A stretch of DNA of 64,000 nt from assembly GCF_030818895.1 (NCBI RefSeq), contig NZ_JAUTBA010000001.1, positions 3,100,001 through 3,164,000 of the forward strand. The letters run 5' to 3'. This document shows positions 8,726 through 17,274 of the stretch, one piece after another (position 1 is the first letter of the stretch; each line of letters starts with the position of its first letter). The notes under the pieces were generated by a model. It saw only the letters and a list, made by a program, of their open reading frames with translations. It was not told where the DNA came from and did no database searches. Source of the DNA: Sphingobacterium zeae (GTDB taxonomy: Bacteria > Bacteroidota > Bacteroidia > Sphingobacteriales > Sphingobacteriaceae). The translations under genes were made by a program, and so were the position numbers.

Positions 8726-9043
8726 TTAAATCGATTCCAAATCATCATCATCTTGTTCAGAACGATTTGGATGTGCTCCGTCGTGATCTTCTTCTGTCTG
8801 GATTTTTTCCTTATTGTTGCGATCACGCTGTTCTTCCTCACTTGGGTCAGGTCCATCGCCATTTTCTGGATAATATAGATCAGGAGTTACATCATCAAGA
8901 TCGGGTACCTTCGGGGGAGTATACGTACGGCCACCGTCATGTGTCGATGGATCGTTGTCTAAGGGGTCTATCCCGTTTAGGAATAGCGCATTGTTGTTAA
9001 GATACTGTGTATACGTATCATTAAATCGAATTGCTGCATTCAT
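8726..9043 (-). CDS. Small acidic hypothetical protein
   Basis: 105 residues, no signal peptide or membrane helix. The N-terminal 25 residues look ordered (MNAAIRFNDTYTQYLNNNAL); the rest is very rich in Asp, Glu, Pro and Asn with a PPKVPDLDDVTPDL segment and EEE and DDDD runs. The PDLDD/PDLDE segment and overall composition recall the gene at 1514-1846. Probably a disordered acidic protein; no function recognised. Confidence 0.55.
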   Translation of the reverse strand: MNAAIRFNDTYTQYLNNNALFLNGIDPLDNDPSTHDGGRTYTPPKVPDLDDVTPDLYYPENGDGPDPSEEEQRDRNNKEKIQTEEDHDGAHPNRSEQDDDDLESI

Positions 9044-9202
9044 AATTTTTTTTTTAAAGAGAACATGTATGAACTCTTATTGGTTGATTCTTTTTTATAA
9101 AATGTATCGCGTAAAGTTTAATAAAAAATTCAAAACTTTTCATTTACCGATCTTGTTATTAATTCAATTAACGTTATTTATAAATTATAATATAGAGATG
9201 CA

Positions 9203-9781
9203 ATGAGAAAATTTACACTTCTTTTATTAATAACAGCGGGTATTGGTTATCAAGCGCACGCCCAAAAAATTGAGACAACTCCTCAGATGTCTTCAGATGT
9301 TGGTATTGAACCGATACGTCAGGGAAACTGGATGGTTGGTGGATCGATCGGCAATTTAGGTTATAGTTTTGAAGGAAAGTCATTTAATGTAGCACTTCAA
9401 CCGAGAGCAGGTTATTTTGTTTCCGATGGTTTAGCCATTGGGGCGCAGGCTAATCTTGGCCTTACTACTATCAAGGATGCCGATAATGATTGGACTTACG
9501 GCATTGCGCCATTCGTAAGATATTATTTTCCAAATGCTGGATCAACCACAGGAAGATTTTTTGGGCAGGGTGATATCGGTATTTCGGGAAGTTCAAAGGG
9601 TAATGATGTTGCTCTTGCCGTAGGGGCAAATGTTGGTTATGCTCATTTTATAACTAGAACAGTTGCATTGGAAACGACGTTTGGCTATAACTATAGTAAA
9701 GCGAATATCAATACCGGTAGTGGGGCAAGCGGATTAGGCTTTGGCGTAGGTTTTCAAATCTATTTACCAGGTAAGCGGTAA
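9203..9781 (+). CDS. Outer-membrane beta-barrel protein
   Basis: 192 residues. A Sec signal peptide (MRKFTLLLLITAGIGYQAHA, cleavage after AHA-Q) is followed by about 170 residues of alternating polar and aromatic strands, for example WMVGGSIGNLGYSFEGKSF, LAIGAQANLGL and ALETTFGYNYSKANI. The C-terminus ends in strand GFGVGFQIYLP. This fits the small 8-stranded OmpA/OmpW-like barrel families (OMP_b-brl) common in Bacteroidota. Its ligand or job is unknown. It appears to be a single-gene unit followed by a short hairpin terminator near 9807-9847. Confidence 0.85.
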   Translation: MRKFTLLLLITAGIGYQAHAQKIETTPQMSSDVGIEPIRQGNWMVGGSIGNLGYSFEGKSFNVALQPRAGYFVSDGLAIGAQANLGLTTIKDADNDWTYGIAPFVRYYFPNAGSTTGRFFGQGDIGISGSSKGNDVALAVGANVGYAHFITRTVALETTFGYNYSKANINTGSGASGLGFGVGFQIYLPGKR

Positions 9782-9806
9782 ATAGGGAAATTAATTTCCA
9801 CTTAGA

Positions 9807-9847
9807 AAGGCATGTCTCTAAAATAAATTGGAAACATGCTTTTTTTG
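9807..9847 (+). terminator. Probable terminator after barrel gene
   Basis: GGCATGT and ACATGC arms with flanking A- and T-rich sequence; the second arm is followed by a run of T's. Loop is about 18 bases, so the hairpin is weaker than the others. Confidence 0.5.
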
Positions 9848-9958
9848 TGAACGTATTATTACGTACGCTTTTGTATAAAAGACTTTTTCTTTTCAAAAGA
9901 ATAAAATTCAGAAAACAAATAGGGTGCAGTAGATGTTTCTTCAAAAACAAGCGAAACG

Positions 9959-10228
9959 ATGACAGCAACAAAGAATATTGGATTGGTACTTAAAGATAGG
10001 ATGGGTAAATGGTCTTCTTACAATATTCCATTACTTAAAGAGTGCCATCTTAACGACAAGTTAGTGAAGAGCAATGCATTTGAGGGTATTTTTATTGTCG
10101 GAAGTTTGGCGACAGGATTTTATATATTTTCATTGTACAAAAATCGTTTTATCGATTTGATGGGTAAGCGAATTGAGATGGAGGAGATCTGTGAACATTT
10201 CAATCAATACAAGCAGGCATTCATTTAA
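9959..10228 (+). CDS. Small hypothetical protein
   Basis: 89 residues, not recognised. A moderately hydrophobic stretch FEGIFIVGSLATGFYIFSLY (about 42-61) could be one membrane-associated segment or a buried strand-helix. The rest is mixed charged. It has ordinary codon use and a strong terminator follows at 10300-10331. No functional clue from the neighbours. Confidence 0.5.
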   Translation: MTATKNIGLVLKDRMGKWSSYNIPLLKECHLNDKLVKSNAFEGIFIVGSLATGFYIFSLYKNRFIDLMGKRIEMEEICEHFNQYKQAFI

Positions 10229-10299
10229 ATCACTAAAGGATTTAAACTAGACATACAAGACAGTCATCTGTCTCGACTGCGTATATATTTAAATATCAA

Positions 10300-10331
10300 G
10301 ATGTGCGATTAACTTTTATTAATCGCACATC
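10300..10331. terminator. Bidirectional terminator
   Basis: A perfect 13-bp stem (10300-10312 with 10319-10331) with a 6-base loop lies between the converging small gene and the GH15 gene. Confidence 0.8.
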
Positions 10332-10337
10332 TTTGTA

Positions 10338-12149
10338 TTAATGAAAAATTGGCTTATCTAACTTTATCGCTAAACGATACACAGCATTCATCAATCCGAC
10401 ATGGCTGTATGCTTGAGGAAAGTTACCCCACTGACTTCCATTTTCCTCAGTAACATCTTCACTGAATAAACCGAGGTGATTACTGTAGGTCAGTAAACGC
10501 TCTAAAATCTCTTTTGCCTCATCGACCCTTCCAACACAGGCCAGCGCTTCGACATACCAAAATGCACAGACCAAAAAAGTCGATTTAGGTTTACCGAAAT
10601 CATCCTGATGTTTATACCGATAGAAAAGGCCATTTTCTCCCTTTAAATCTTTCTCCAGCATTTCGAGATGATGTCGTGCCTTTTCAGATTTTGGATCTAA
10701 GTAGTCCATTACGATCAGCTGCAACGTGCTGGCATCCAGATTACTGCTATTTATTGCATTTTGATACACTTTACGATTATCATCATAACAAGCCTCAATA
10801 TATGCTTCTGCCTTTTTTAGGAGAATATTTGCGCGATCTTCCATGTCTTGGTAGCCATTTTGACGCGCAATAAGTAGGGCCGCTTTGCAACCAACCCATT
10901 GAAATAAGTTAGAATAGCAATGGTGGTTTGCAAAATTTCTGAATTCCCAGATGCCCGCATCCTTTTCCTCTATCGTCGCCTCAATTTTTTCGAGGATGAA
11001 ATTCACCCATCCCAAAACGTTTTTATTCTCATGAATTTTAAAGCGCTGATCAGTGAAGAGTGGCAGTAATGCAATCATTGCTTGACCATAAACGTCATTT
11101 TGAATATGTTCAAAAGCTTGATTTCCAATTCGCACAGGGCCACTTCCTTGATAACCTTCCAAGTAAGGTAAGATATGTTCTGTAAGCTCTGTGGTGCCAA
11201 GAATACCGTAAAGCGGTTGGAGTCTTCCGGGATTACGATGAGTGATGCCAGCAATGTAATTCGCGAAGCTTTCCATTTCTTCAAATTGGCCAATATGTGT
11301 TAGAGCCGTCAGTACATAATAGCTGTCGCGTACCCAGCAATAACGATAGTCCCAGTTTCTTCCAGAACCTGGATATTCAGGTAAACTAGTGGTTGAGGCG
11401 GCGATAATTGCTCCCGTGTCCTCATATTGGTGAAGCTTGAGCACCAACGCTGATCGGATAACCTCTTTTTGGTAAATATTGGGAATACTGCATCGTTTGA
11501 TCCAACGTTGCCAATAACTGATTGTCTTTTGCAGAAAATCTTCACAAGTACTCTCAATGGCCGATTCAAAGGCCGAATCATAGGTGAGTACAAGATATCT
11601 GTTCTCACTTATGATGGTCCAGCTGTCATCCTGGAAGAAGTGAGAAATGGGCATGTCAGTAGTTAACCGAATTCGTTCTCCTATCTGGTCACTGGTATAA
11701 AGAATGTGATTGCTTCCGCGTGTAGGCTTGAGCGTCACACGGCCATAATCGCCCGTCGGCTGACACTTGATGTTGACACTTGGAGCCCCATAGAGGGGTT
11801 CGATTTTGCGTATCAACATTAGCGGCTTAAAATACCGGCCAAATTGTTCGAACCGTGGTGCAAAATCTGTTATACGGTAACCATAGGAATCGGTATGGAT
11901 TTCTGTACAGAGTACATTGGAATTTTTGATATAATATTGTTTCGTTTCAACAATAGGCTCTTCAGAACTAATCCTGAATGTTCCGCCTTGATTTTTATCA
12001 ATCATGCTGCCGAATACAAAGCTGTCCTCAAAAGACGGCCAGCACAGCCAGGATATGTTTGTGTCGATGCCGACGTGTGCAATATAAGAACAGTTACCAA
12101 TGATTCCAGATTGATAGGTATGTCTTTTTTCAGTAATGTTTTCGCTCAT
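10338..12149 (-). CDS. Glycoside hydrolase family 15 (trehalase/glucoamylase-like)
   Basis: 603 residues. The N-terminal domain is the beta-sandwich found before GH15 catalytic domains (IGNCSYIAHVGIDTNISWLCWPSF). The (alpha/alpha)6 catalytic domain begins near residue 215 and shows RNWDYRYCWVRDS at 264-276. The late GLFSEDV...GNFPQAYSHVGL segment carries the expected catalytic Glu. No signal peptide, so it acts in the cytoplasm. Its start codon shares one base with the stop of the trehalose synthase/phosphatase gene, so the pair is translationally coupled. GH15 members include cytoplasmic alpha,alpha-trehalases (mycobacteria) and glucoamylases; the coupling makes trehalose the likeliest substrate, but that is inference. 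Confidence 0.9.
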   Translation of the reverse strand: MSENITEKRHTYQSGIIGNCSYIAHVGIDTNISWLCWPSFEDSFVFGSMIDKNQGGTFRISSEEPIVETKQYYIKNSNVLCTEIHTDSYGYRITDFAPRFEQFGRYFKPLMLIRKIEPLYGAPSVNIKCQPTGDYGRVTLKPTRGSNHILYTSDQIGERIRLTTDMPISHFFQDDSWTIISENRYLVLTYDSAFESAIESTCEDFLQKTISYWQRWIKRCSIPNIYQKEVIRSALVLKLHQYEDTGAIIAASTTSLPEYPGSGRNWDYRYCWVRDSYYVLTALTHIGQFEEMESFANYIAGITHRNPGRLQPLYGILGTTELTEHILPYLEGYQGSGPVRIGNQAFEHIQNDVYGQAMIALLPLFTDQRFKIHENKNVLGWVNFILEKIEATIEEKDAGIWEFRNFANHHCYSNLFQWVGCKAALLIARQNGYQDMEDRANILLKKAEAYIEACYDDNRKVYQNAINSSNLDASTLQLIVMDYLDPKSEKARHHLEMLEKDLKGENGLFYRYKHQDDFGKPKSTFLVCAFWYVEALACVGRVDEAKEILERLLTYSNHLGLFSEDVTEENGSQWGNFPQAYSHVGLMNAVYRLAIKLDKPIFH

Positions 12150-14332
12150 TATTTTATAATAAGTTGATCTAAAAATTGAAGAACATCTTCTTGTTCATCT
12201 AAATAATATTTTGCTGCAGATTTATTACTGCCTACTTTGATACTTATGGTCGACTGAGGTAGGTAACGGAATAAATCCTCATCGGTAATATCATCACCAA
12301 TTGCCAACATAAAATCGGGCTTTATATGGCCGGCGATTTCCAATGCAGCCTTACCTTTGTTAACTTCTGTATTTTTAACCTCAATCACAGCATTTCCATC
12401 CAACAACTGTAATCCATATTCGTTCAACATTGGATTCAATACCTCTTTAAGTTCAGTTGCCTTTAGTTCTCCCAATCCGAGTTCGACTTTGCGATAATGC
12501 CATGCTAATGAATATGGCTTAACTTCCACGAAGGCACCTGGGGTTTGATCGGCTAATTTTTCCATCAGCTTTTTTACTTCGGGCATCCAATGAAGCGCTA
12601 ATCCTTTTTTATATGACCAGCTGAAATTGGGGAAATTAGACCAAATGCCGTGTTCCGCAACGAGATAATAGGACCGGCCATCAAACCAAGAAGATAAACT
12701 CTCCTGAGAACGGCCGCTTATGATAACTAACGTATTCAGGGGATCTGAAATAATGTTATCCAAAAGGTTATAGAGTAGCGTTGTGGGCGTTGCCTTTTGC
12801 GCATGATTCTGAAATTTGACCAGTGTGCCGTCATAATCCAGAAAGAAAAGTCTATTGCTACTTTTGCTATAGCGCTCAGAAATACTGTTAAATACCTTGT
12901 CCGAAATTCTTCTGGCCCATTCGTCACGCTGTATAGCCTTAGTTTCAGCTAATCGATTAGTAAAGAGCTGGACCCAATGCTGCACATTAAACTTCTTGAT
13001 AATTTGCATATTGGAGTCTGCCCGTTCCTGAATCTCTTCAGGAGCCATTGTTAGCGCCATATAAATACTATCTGCAGTTTCCATACGATTAAATGGATTG
13101 ATTATCAATCCATCAACGAGTTCTTTGGAAGCACCTGCAAATTCGCTTAATATCAATACACCTTTCGATAATGTTTTACTGGCGATGTATTCTTTACTGA
13201 CCAAATTCATTCCATCCCGAGTGGAAGTAATCATACAAATATCTGATGCAACATATAATGCAACCAGCTCTTCGAATGGAAGCGATTTGTAGAAATATAA
13301 TACTGGTGTCCAACTAAGGTTTCCATAAATGGAATTGATTTCACTTACTGTTCGATTAATCTCATCTTTCAACTTTTTGTATTGCGATACCTTATCTCTA
13401 GATGGTACGATCAGCATATATAAAACAACCTTGGCGTGCCATTCAGGGTATTTTTGGAGGAAGGTCAGGTAAGCACGCAGTCTTTCTAAAATACCTTTAC
13501 TATAATCGAGCCTGTCGACTGAGATTATTATTTTTTGATCAGGAAAGTGACTTCTAAATTGGGTAGCTACAGCCTGAACTTTAGGTTCAGTACTGACTTC
13601 AACAAACTTTTGAAAGTCGATACCCATGGGAAAAGACTCTATAAAAATGTGTCGGTCTTTATATTTTAACTGATTATGTCCCGAAGAAACGTGGAGAATT
13701 TTTTTGCAGGCATTTAGAAAGTTTTGGCTATCAGCAAAGGTATGAAATCCGATAAGATCTGCTCCGAGCAAGCCTTCAACTAATTCTTTTCGCTGTGGGA
13801 TGTTCATAAACAATTCCTCAGAGGGGAAGGGAATATGATGAAAATAACCGACGTTGAGTTCTTGATTTTCTGAGCGCAGCAACTGTGGGAGTAGCATAAG
13901 CTGATAGTCCTGAACCCAGATGAAATCGGACAGCTGATCGATAGAAAGAGCCGCTTCACAAAACTTTTTATTCACTGCGACATAGGTAGACCAATATTCG
14001 GGATCAAAATGGATGTAGCTCGGTTGATAGTGACAGATAGGCCAAAGCACCTCATTGGAATATCCTTCATAGAAATTGCGAATTTCGTCTTTCGATAAGA
14101 AGACAGGAAGTAAATTCATCGGTTTTAGAAGCTCAATAATTTTTTCCTGTTCCTCTTCATCTTTAGGCACAATTCCCGGCCATCCAACCCATAAGATCGC
14201 ATCTGTTTCAAAGGCTGAATTTAAACCAGTTGCCAGTCCTCCTGCACTGGGTTTGATGATTAATTTTTCTTTTTTTCGTTCTATTTGTATCGGCAGTCTA
14301 TTTGAAATTATTATTTTCTTCTTTTTTTTCAT
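12149..14332 (-). CDS. Fused trehalose-6-P synthase and phosphatase
   Basis: 727 residues. The N-terminal GT20 (OtsA-like) domain, about 1-470, makes trehalose-6-phosphate from UDP-glucose and glucose-6-phosphate; visible motifs are SAGGLATGL (29-37), VDRLDYSKGI (near 272-281) and DGMNLVSKEY (373-382). The C-terminal HAD (OtsB-like) domain removes the phosphate and begins at RLFFLDYDGTL, nucleophile Asp499, with IGDDITDEDLF near the end. Such fusions are common in Bacteroidota. It is the first gene of a two-gene operon with the GH15 enzyme, the junction being a 1-base stop/start overlap. The pathway typically serves osmotic and desiccation tolerance. Confidence 0.96.
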   Translation of the reverse strand: MKKKKKIIISNRLPIQIERKKEKLIIKPSAGGLATGLNSAFETDAILWVGWPGIVPKDEEEQEKIIELLKPMNLLPVFLSKDEIRNFYEGYSNEVLWPICHYQPSYIHFDPEYWSTYVAVNKKFCEAALSIDQLSDFIWVQDYQLMLLPQLLRSENQELNVGYFHHIPFPSEELFMNIPQRKELVEGLLGADLIGFHTFADSQNFLNACKKILHVSSGHNQLKYKDRHIFIESFPMGIDFQKFVEVSTEPKVQAVATQFRSHFPDQKIIISVDRLDYSKGILERLRAYLTFLQKYPEWHAKVVLYMLIVPSRDKVSQYKKLKDEINRTVSEINSIYGNLSWTPVLYFYKSLPFEELVALYVASDICMITSTRDGMNLVSKEYIASKTLSKGVLILSEFAGASKELVDGLIINPFNRMETADSIYMALTMAPEEIQERADSNMQIIKKFNVQHWVQLFTNRLAETKAIQRDEWARRISDKVFNSISERYSKSSNRLFFLDYDGTLVKFQNHAQKATPTTLLYNLLDNIISDPLNTLVIISGRSQESLSSWFDGRSYYLVAEHGIWSNFPNFSWSYKKGLALHWMPEVKKLMEKLADQTPGAFVEVKPYSLAWHYRKVELGLGELKATELKEVLNPMLNEYGLQLLDGNAVIEVKNTEVNKGKAALEIAGHIKPDFMLAIGDDITDEDLFRYLPQSTISIKVGSNKSAAKYYLDEQEDVLQFLDQLIIK

Positions 14333-14559
14333 AAGAATATTAGATCGATTTATTTGTCGTGTAGAAGAGTTATATCGAATATAACGGTGGGTATTTAATC
14401 CATTGTTTTAACAACCTTGGCGGAAAATAGTTTGGATAAATTCAAATTACCAGGGTCAATTGGAACGAAGGCGAAGCATATTTTGGCTTATTTTAATATC
14501 TGACGAACAATCTTTGGTGCATTTATATTCAGAATAGTAAGTAAAGAAATAGCAGAAAA

Positions 14560-14584
14560 AAGGCCTGTAGTTTTTACAGGCCTT
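14560..14584 (-). terminator. Terminator of luxS operon
   Basis: A 10-bp stem (14560-14569 with 14575-14584) with a 5-base loop; on the minus strand it is followed by a run of six T's. It ends the luxS-nucleosidase transcript. Confidence 0.85.
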
Positions 14585-14605
14585 AACAGGGTATTTTCAA
14601 TTGGA

Positions 14606-15244
14606 TTACGATAGGCTGGCTGGAGCTTTTTCTGCGTCCAGATTTTTCATGAATTGATGGAGTATGTTACCTAGTCTACCTGAAATTTCTCCTAAAATAC
14701 TTTCCCAATCTTTCACTGTGCCATCACAGTTGTCTGAAACGATTTTAATACTATGAAAGGCAAGATTCTTTTGGAAACAGAAATTTGCTAGCGCATAAGA
14801 TTCCATGTCAAAAGCCATAGGGTTTAAATGTTTAATATCTTGATAAAAAGATGAATTTACATGGATAAAACGATCTGATGTCAAAAGTGCATCTTCGTAA
14901 TTAAATTCATCAACCGATATTGATTCCAATACTCCCCGCCCCTTAAAAAATAATGTGTTCTCTAGAAAAAATCCATCCGTATAAGCGTCTCCTTGTGCAT
15001 AATAGGAAGGATAAAGAACGTGACCAATCGGATACCGTGTACAGCCTACTGTACCAACATTGAGAACAATTGGATTAATTTCCAGTGTTTTAATGTCTTC
15101 GTAAAGTCTGGCGGCAGACAAGAGCGCATTTACTTTGCCAACACCAATTTCATAGATGTAAGTGGATTTACTTGGCGAAGGAAAAGATAGTTCGTTCTTA
15201 TTTGCTACCAAGATTATTGTTTCAATATCTTTATTCAGGATCAT
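14606..15244 (-). CDS. mtnN: MTA/SAH nucleosidase (Pfs)
   Basis: 212 residues. The enzyme splits adenine from S-adenosylhomocysteine and methylthioadenosine, giving S-ribosylhomocysteine for LuxS. Family motifs: GVGKVNAL (34-41), the nucleoside-binding MESYALANF segment with the conserved Met-Glu, and KIVSDNCDG, where the Asp protonates adenine. The ATG follows the luxS stop with no gap (TAA-ATG), so the two reactions are encoded in order in one coupled operon. It is slightly shorter than E. coli Pfs (232). Confidence 0.92.
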   Translation of the reverse strand: MILNKDIETIILVANKNELSFPSPSKSTYIYEIGVGKVNALLSAARLYEDIKTLEINPIVLNVGTVGCTRYPIGHVLYPSYYAQGDAYTDGFFLENTLFFKGRGVLESISVDEFNYEDALLTSDRFIHVNSSFYQDIKHLNPMAFDMESYALANFCFQKNLAFHSIKIVSDNCDGTVKDWESILGEISGRLGNILHQFMKNLDAEKAPASLS

Positions 15245-15751
15245 TTAATTTTCTTCAATATATGGGTATTCAAATTCCAATTTTCCAGCAGTGATTAAAT
15301 TTAAAAAGTTAACACAAGCTTGTTTTGAGGAATCAAAATCCATGAAAGTATAATTTCCACAACTAATAGGATTTTGGAAAGGAACTTCATATCCAGCTGT
15401 AAGAATTATTTCAAGAACCTCCTTCATCAACTCCGCTACGTTTTGAGGAGTTCGCTCTGTTCCGGCCAATACAACATAAAATCCTGTGCAGCATCCCATC
15501 GGGCCCACATAAATGACTTCATCACCTAAAATCGTTCTAATTTCCGTTGCAAAGCAGTGCTCCAGTGTGTGCATCACTTCAGGAGACAACATACGCTCAG
15601 GTGAATTCGGCCTAATCATTCGAATGTCGTAAGTTGTATAGTTTTCGACATTGCTGTTATTGGTCGTAGAAGCTTTCGCGTAGATCCCTTGTTTCAATTT
15701 GGTATGATCTACCGTAAAACTATTTACTTTTGCTTTTTCTTTTGTGTACAT
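15245..15751 (-). CDS. luxS: S-ribosylhomocysteine lyase LuxS
   Basis: 168 residues. LuxS converts S-ribosylhomocysteine to homocysteine and DPD, the AI-2 precursor. Metal ligands are His61 and His65 in HTLEH and Cys131 in SCGNY; Glu64 is the general base; the catalytic Cys87 lies in GPMGCCTGFY. The residue after Cys87 is a second Cys, where other LuxS proteins usually have Arg or Gln. Length is normal. Whether it signals or only recycles methyl-cycle waste cannot be told here; no AI-2 receptor is seen in the window. A TATCTTTG promoter-like element (complement of 15822-15829) lies 70 bases upstream. Confidence 0.96.
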   Translation of the reverse strand: MYTKEKAKVNSFTVDHTKLKQGIYAKASTTNNSNVENYTTYDIRMIRPNSPERMLSPEVMHTLEHCFATEIRTILGDEVIYVGPMGCCTGFYVVLAGTERTPQNVAELMKEVLEIILTAGYEVPFQNPISCGNYTFMDFDSSKQACVNFLNLITAGKLEFEYPYIEEN

Positions 15752-15821
15752 CTTAATCTGTTCAGTGCTACAAAGCTTGTGGCCTTATAGGGGGTTAAAA
15801 GTTAAATGTTAAAAATTTCTA

Positions 15822-15829
15822 CAAAGATA
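15822..15829 (-). promoter_or_regulatory. Promoter -7 element of luxS
   Basis: Reads TATCTTTG on the minus strand, an exact TAnnTTTG match, 70 bases before luxS. Confidence 0.45.
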
Positions 15830-15861
15830 CTAGATTATTATAGAATAGGGCTAAAGAACGA

Positions 15862-16152
15862 CTATTTTAATACTTCGTAATGTTCGACTGTTGGAAATGG
15901 ATCGTAGTAGTGATGTAAAAGTTTCTCCCATTCCTTAAATAATGCAGACTCCTTGAAACCGATGGTATGGTCCTCTAAAGTTTCCCATTCCACCAACAGG
16001 ATGTACTGATTATCCTTTTCGATGCATTTACGGAGAGAATGCGTGATATAACCTTTACTTGCACTGATATACTGGCAAGCAGTTTTATAATCTCTCTCAA
16101 AATTGGATTGTTGCCCTTCAATAATTTGTAATACAGCTACTTCTAAAATCAT
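15862..16152 (-). CDS. Antibiotic biosynthesis monooxygenase-like protein
   Basis: 96 residues, a single ABM (YgiN-like) ferredoxin-like domain. Typical pattern: ILEVAVLQIIEGQQSNFERDY at the start, GYITHSLRKCIEKDN, then YILLVEWETLEDHTIGF and a C-terminal Phe/Tyr-rich strand. Members are small dimeric monooxygenases or of unknown function. It lies alone with its own TAAGTTTG element (complement of 16186-16193) 33 bases upstream. Confidence 0.85.
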   Translation of the reverse strand: MILEVAVLQIIEGQQSNFERDYKTACQYISASKGYITHSLRKCIEKDNQYILLVEWETLEDHTIGFKESALFKEWEKLLHHYYDPFPTVEHYEVLK

Positions 16153-16185
16153 AATTTCGTTTTGTATGTAAGTTTAGTAATATAT

Positions 16186-16193
16186 CAAACTTA
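16186..16193 (-). promoter_or_regulatory. Promoter -7 element of ABM gene
   Basis: Reads TAAGTTTG on the minus strand, an exact TAnnTTTG match, 33 bases before the ATG at 16152. Confidence 0.45.
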
Positions 16194-16297
16194 GAGAATT
16201 TGTTTTTTATATGCAATACAGTGACAATCTTATCCAGGAAATTTATTCTATATGCAATTTAAAAAGGATTTAGGTCTTACCAATGTATCAGATGTAT

Positions 16298-17197
16298 TTA
16301 TGCATTGTTGACTCGTAAATTCATAAGCTGGAGGACTAAAGGAATTCCAGGATTACGATTTTGGGCGTTCCAAACTAATGAAAGTGTTGTTCGCTGTGGT
16401 AGATCATCCAGTTCCAAAAACGAAACATCAACATGGTATCCATTTTTTAAGGAAGACGGAACAATTGCAACACCGAGCCCCTGAGCCACCATATTAAATA
16501 TAGTCAATGCATTGACTGTACGAAGCGTTACTTTGGGAATAAACTTATGATCACTGAAAATACTCATGACCAGATCGTAATAGGAGTAACTATAGTTTTT
16601 GGAAAACAAGATAAATGATTCGTCTTTTAAGTGATCCAGACTTGGATGTTGAGACGTCAAAAGCGGATGGTTATTGGGTAATACAAGACTGAAATGCTCC
16701 GTATATATCGGCTGGCTACTCAGTCCAAGCGGGGCTTCGGAGAGTCGGACGAATCCCAAGTCCAATTCTTTTTTTTCCAGCAGATCGAGCTGCGTTTCGT
16801 TTGCCAATTCGTGAAGAGATAACTCAATGTCGGGCTGCTGTTTTTTTAGTTTTATCAGTAATTCAGGCAAAATAGTCTGAACAGCTGATCCGATAAAACC
16901 GAGCTTTAAGGTACTTATTTTTCCATTGGCATAGCTCTGAAGTTGAGTTTCTATTTGTGTTAAATGTCTAAATAACTCCTGTGCCTCTTTAAAGAGATAC
17001 ATTCCGGCCTCTGTTAACACGACACTCCGCTTAGTACGTTCAAAAAGTAATACCCCATAACATTCCTCCAACTGCTTAATTTGCCTGCTCAAACCCGGTT
17101 GTGCAATAAATAATTTTTCCGCCGCCCTCCGGAAATGTAATTCTTCGGCCAATACTTTGAAATATAATAAGTGTCTAAACTCTATTTGATAATTCAT
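16298..17197 (-). CDS. LysR-family transcriptional regulator
   Basis: 299 residues from the ATG at 17197 (MNYQIEFRHLLYFKVLAEEL), chosen because the LysR DNA-binding domain begins there; a longer in-frame ORF start at 17329 would run through the hutH promoter. The winged helix-turn-helix reads HFRRAAEKLFIAQPGLSRQI; the remainder is the type-2 periplasmic-binding-like effector domain with KLGFIGSAVQTILPELL. It diverges from the hut operon over only 77 bases, the standard geometry for a LysR regulator and its target, so it probably controls histidine utilisation, perhaps with urocanate or histidine as effector. This is inference from position. Confidence 0.93.
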   Translation of the reverse strand: MNYQIEFRHLLYFKVLAEELHFRRAAEKLFIAQPGLSRQIKQLEECYGVLLFERTKRSVVLTEAGMYLFKEAQELFRHLTQIETQLQSYANGKISTLKLGFIGSAVQTILPELLIKLKKQQPDIELSLHELANETQLDLLEKKELDLGFVRLSEAPLGLSSQPIYTEHFSLVLPNNHPLLTSQHPSLDHLKDESFILFSKNYSYSYYDLVMSIFSDHKFIPKVTLRTVNALTIFNMVAQGLGVAIVPSSLKNGYHVDVSFLELDDLPQRTTLSLVWNAQNRNPGIPLVLQLMNLRVNNA

Positions 17198-17274
17198 GGT
17201 TATCAATTGATGATGAAAATGGTATTTCTGCTTATCAAATATAGCAAGTACTTTTGAGTAAAGCAGATTGGGAG
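17198..17274. promoter_or_regulatory. Divergent LysR/hut promoter region
   Basis: Two exact TAnnTTTG elements face opposite ways: TATATTTG on the minus strand (complement of 17236-17243) for LysR and TACTTTTG at 17249-17256 for hutH, only 5 bases apart. A palindrome ATCAATTGAT (17202-17211) sits next to the LysR start and is a candidate operator. Confidence 0.55.

Noticed and set aside
17254..17274. TTG start for hutH seven codons upstream
   Set aside because: The TTG lies within the TACTTTTG promoter element and the ATG at 17275 places the MIO triad at its standard position.
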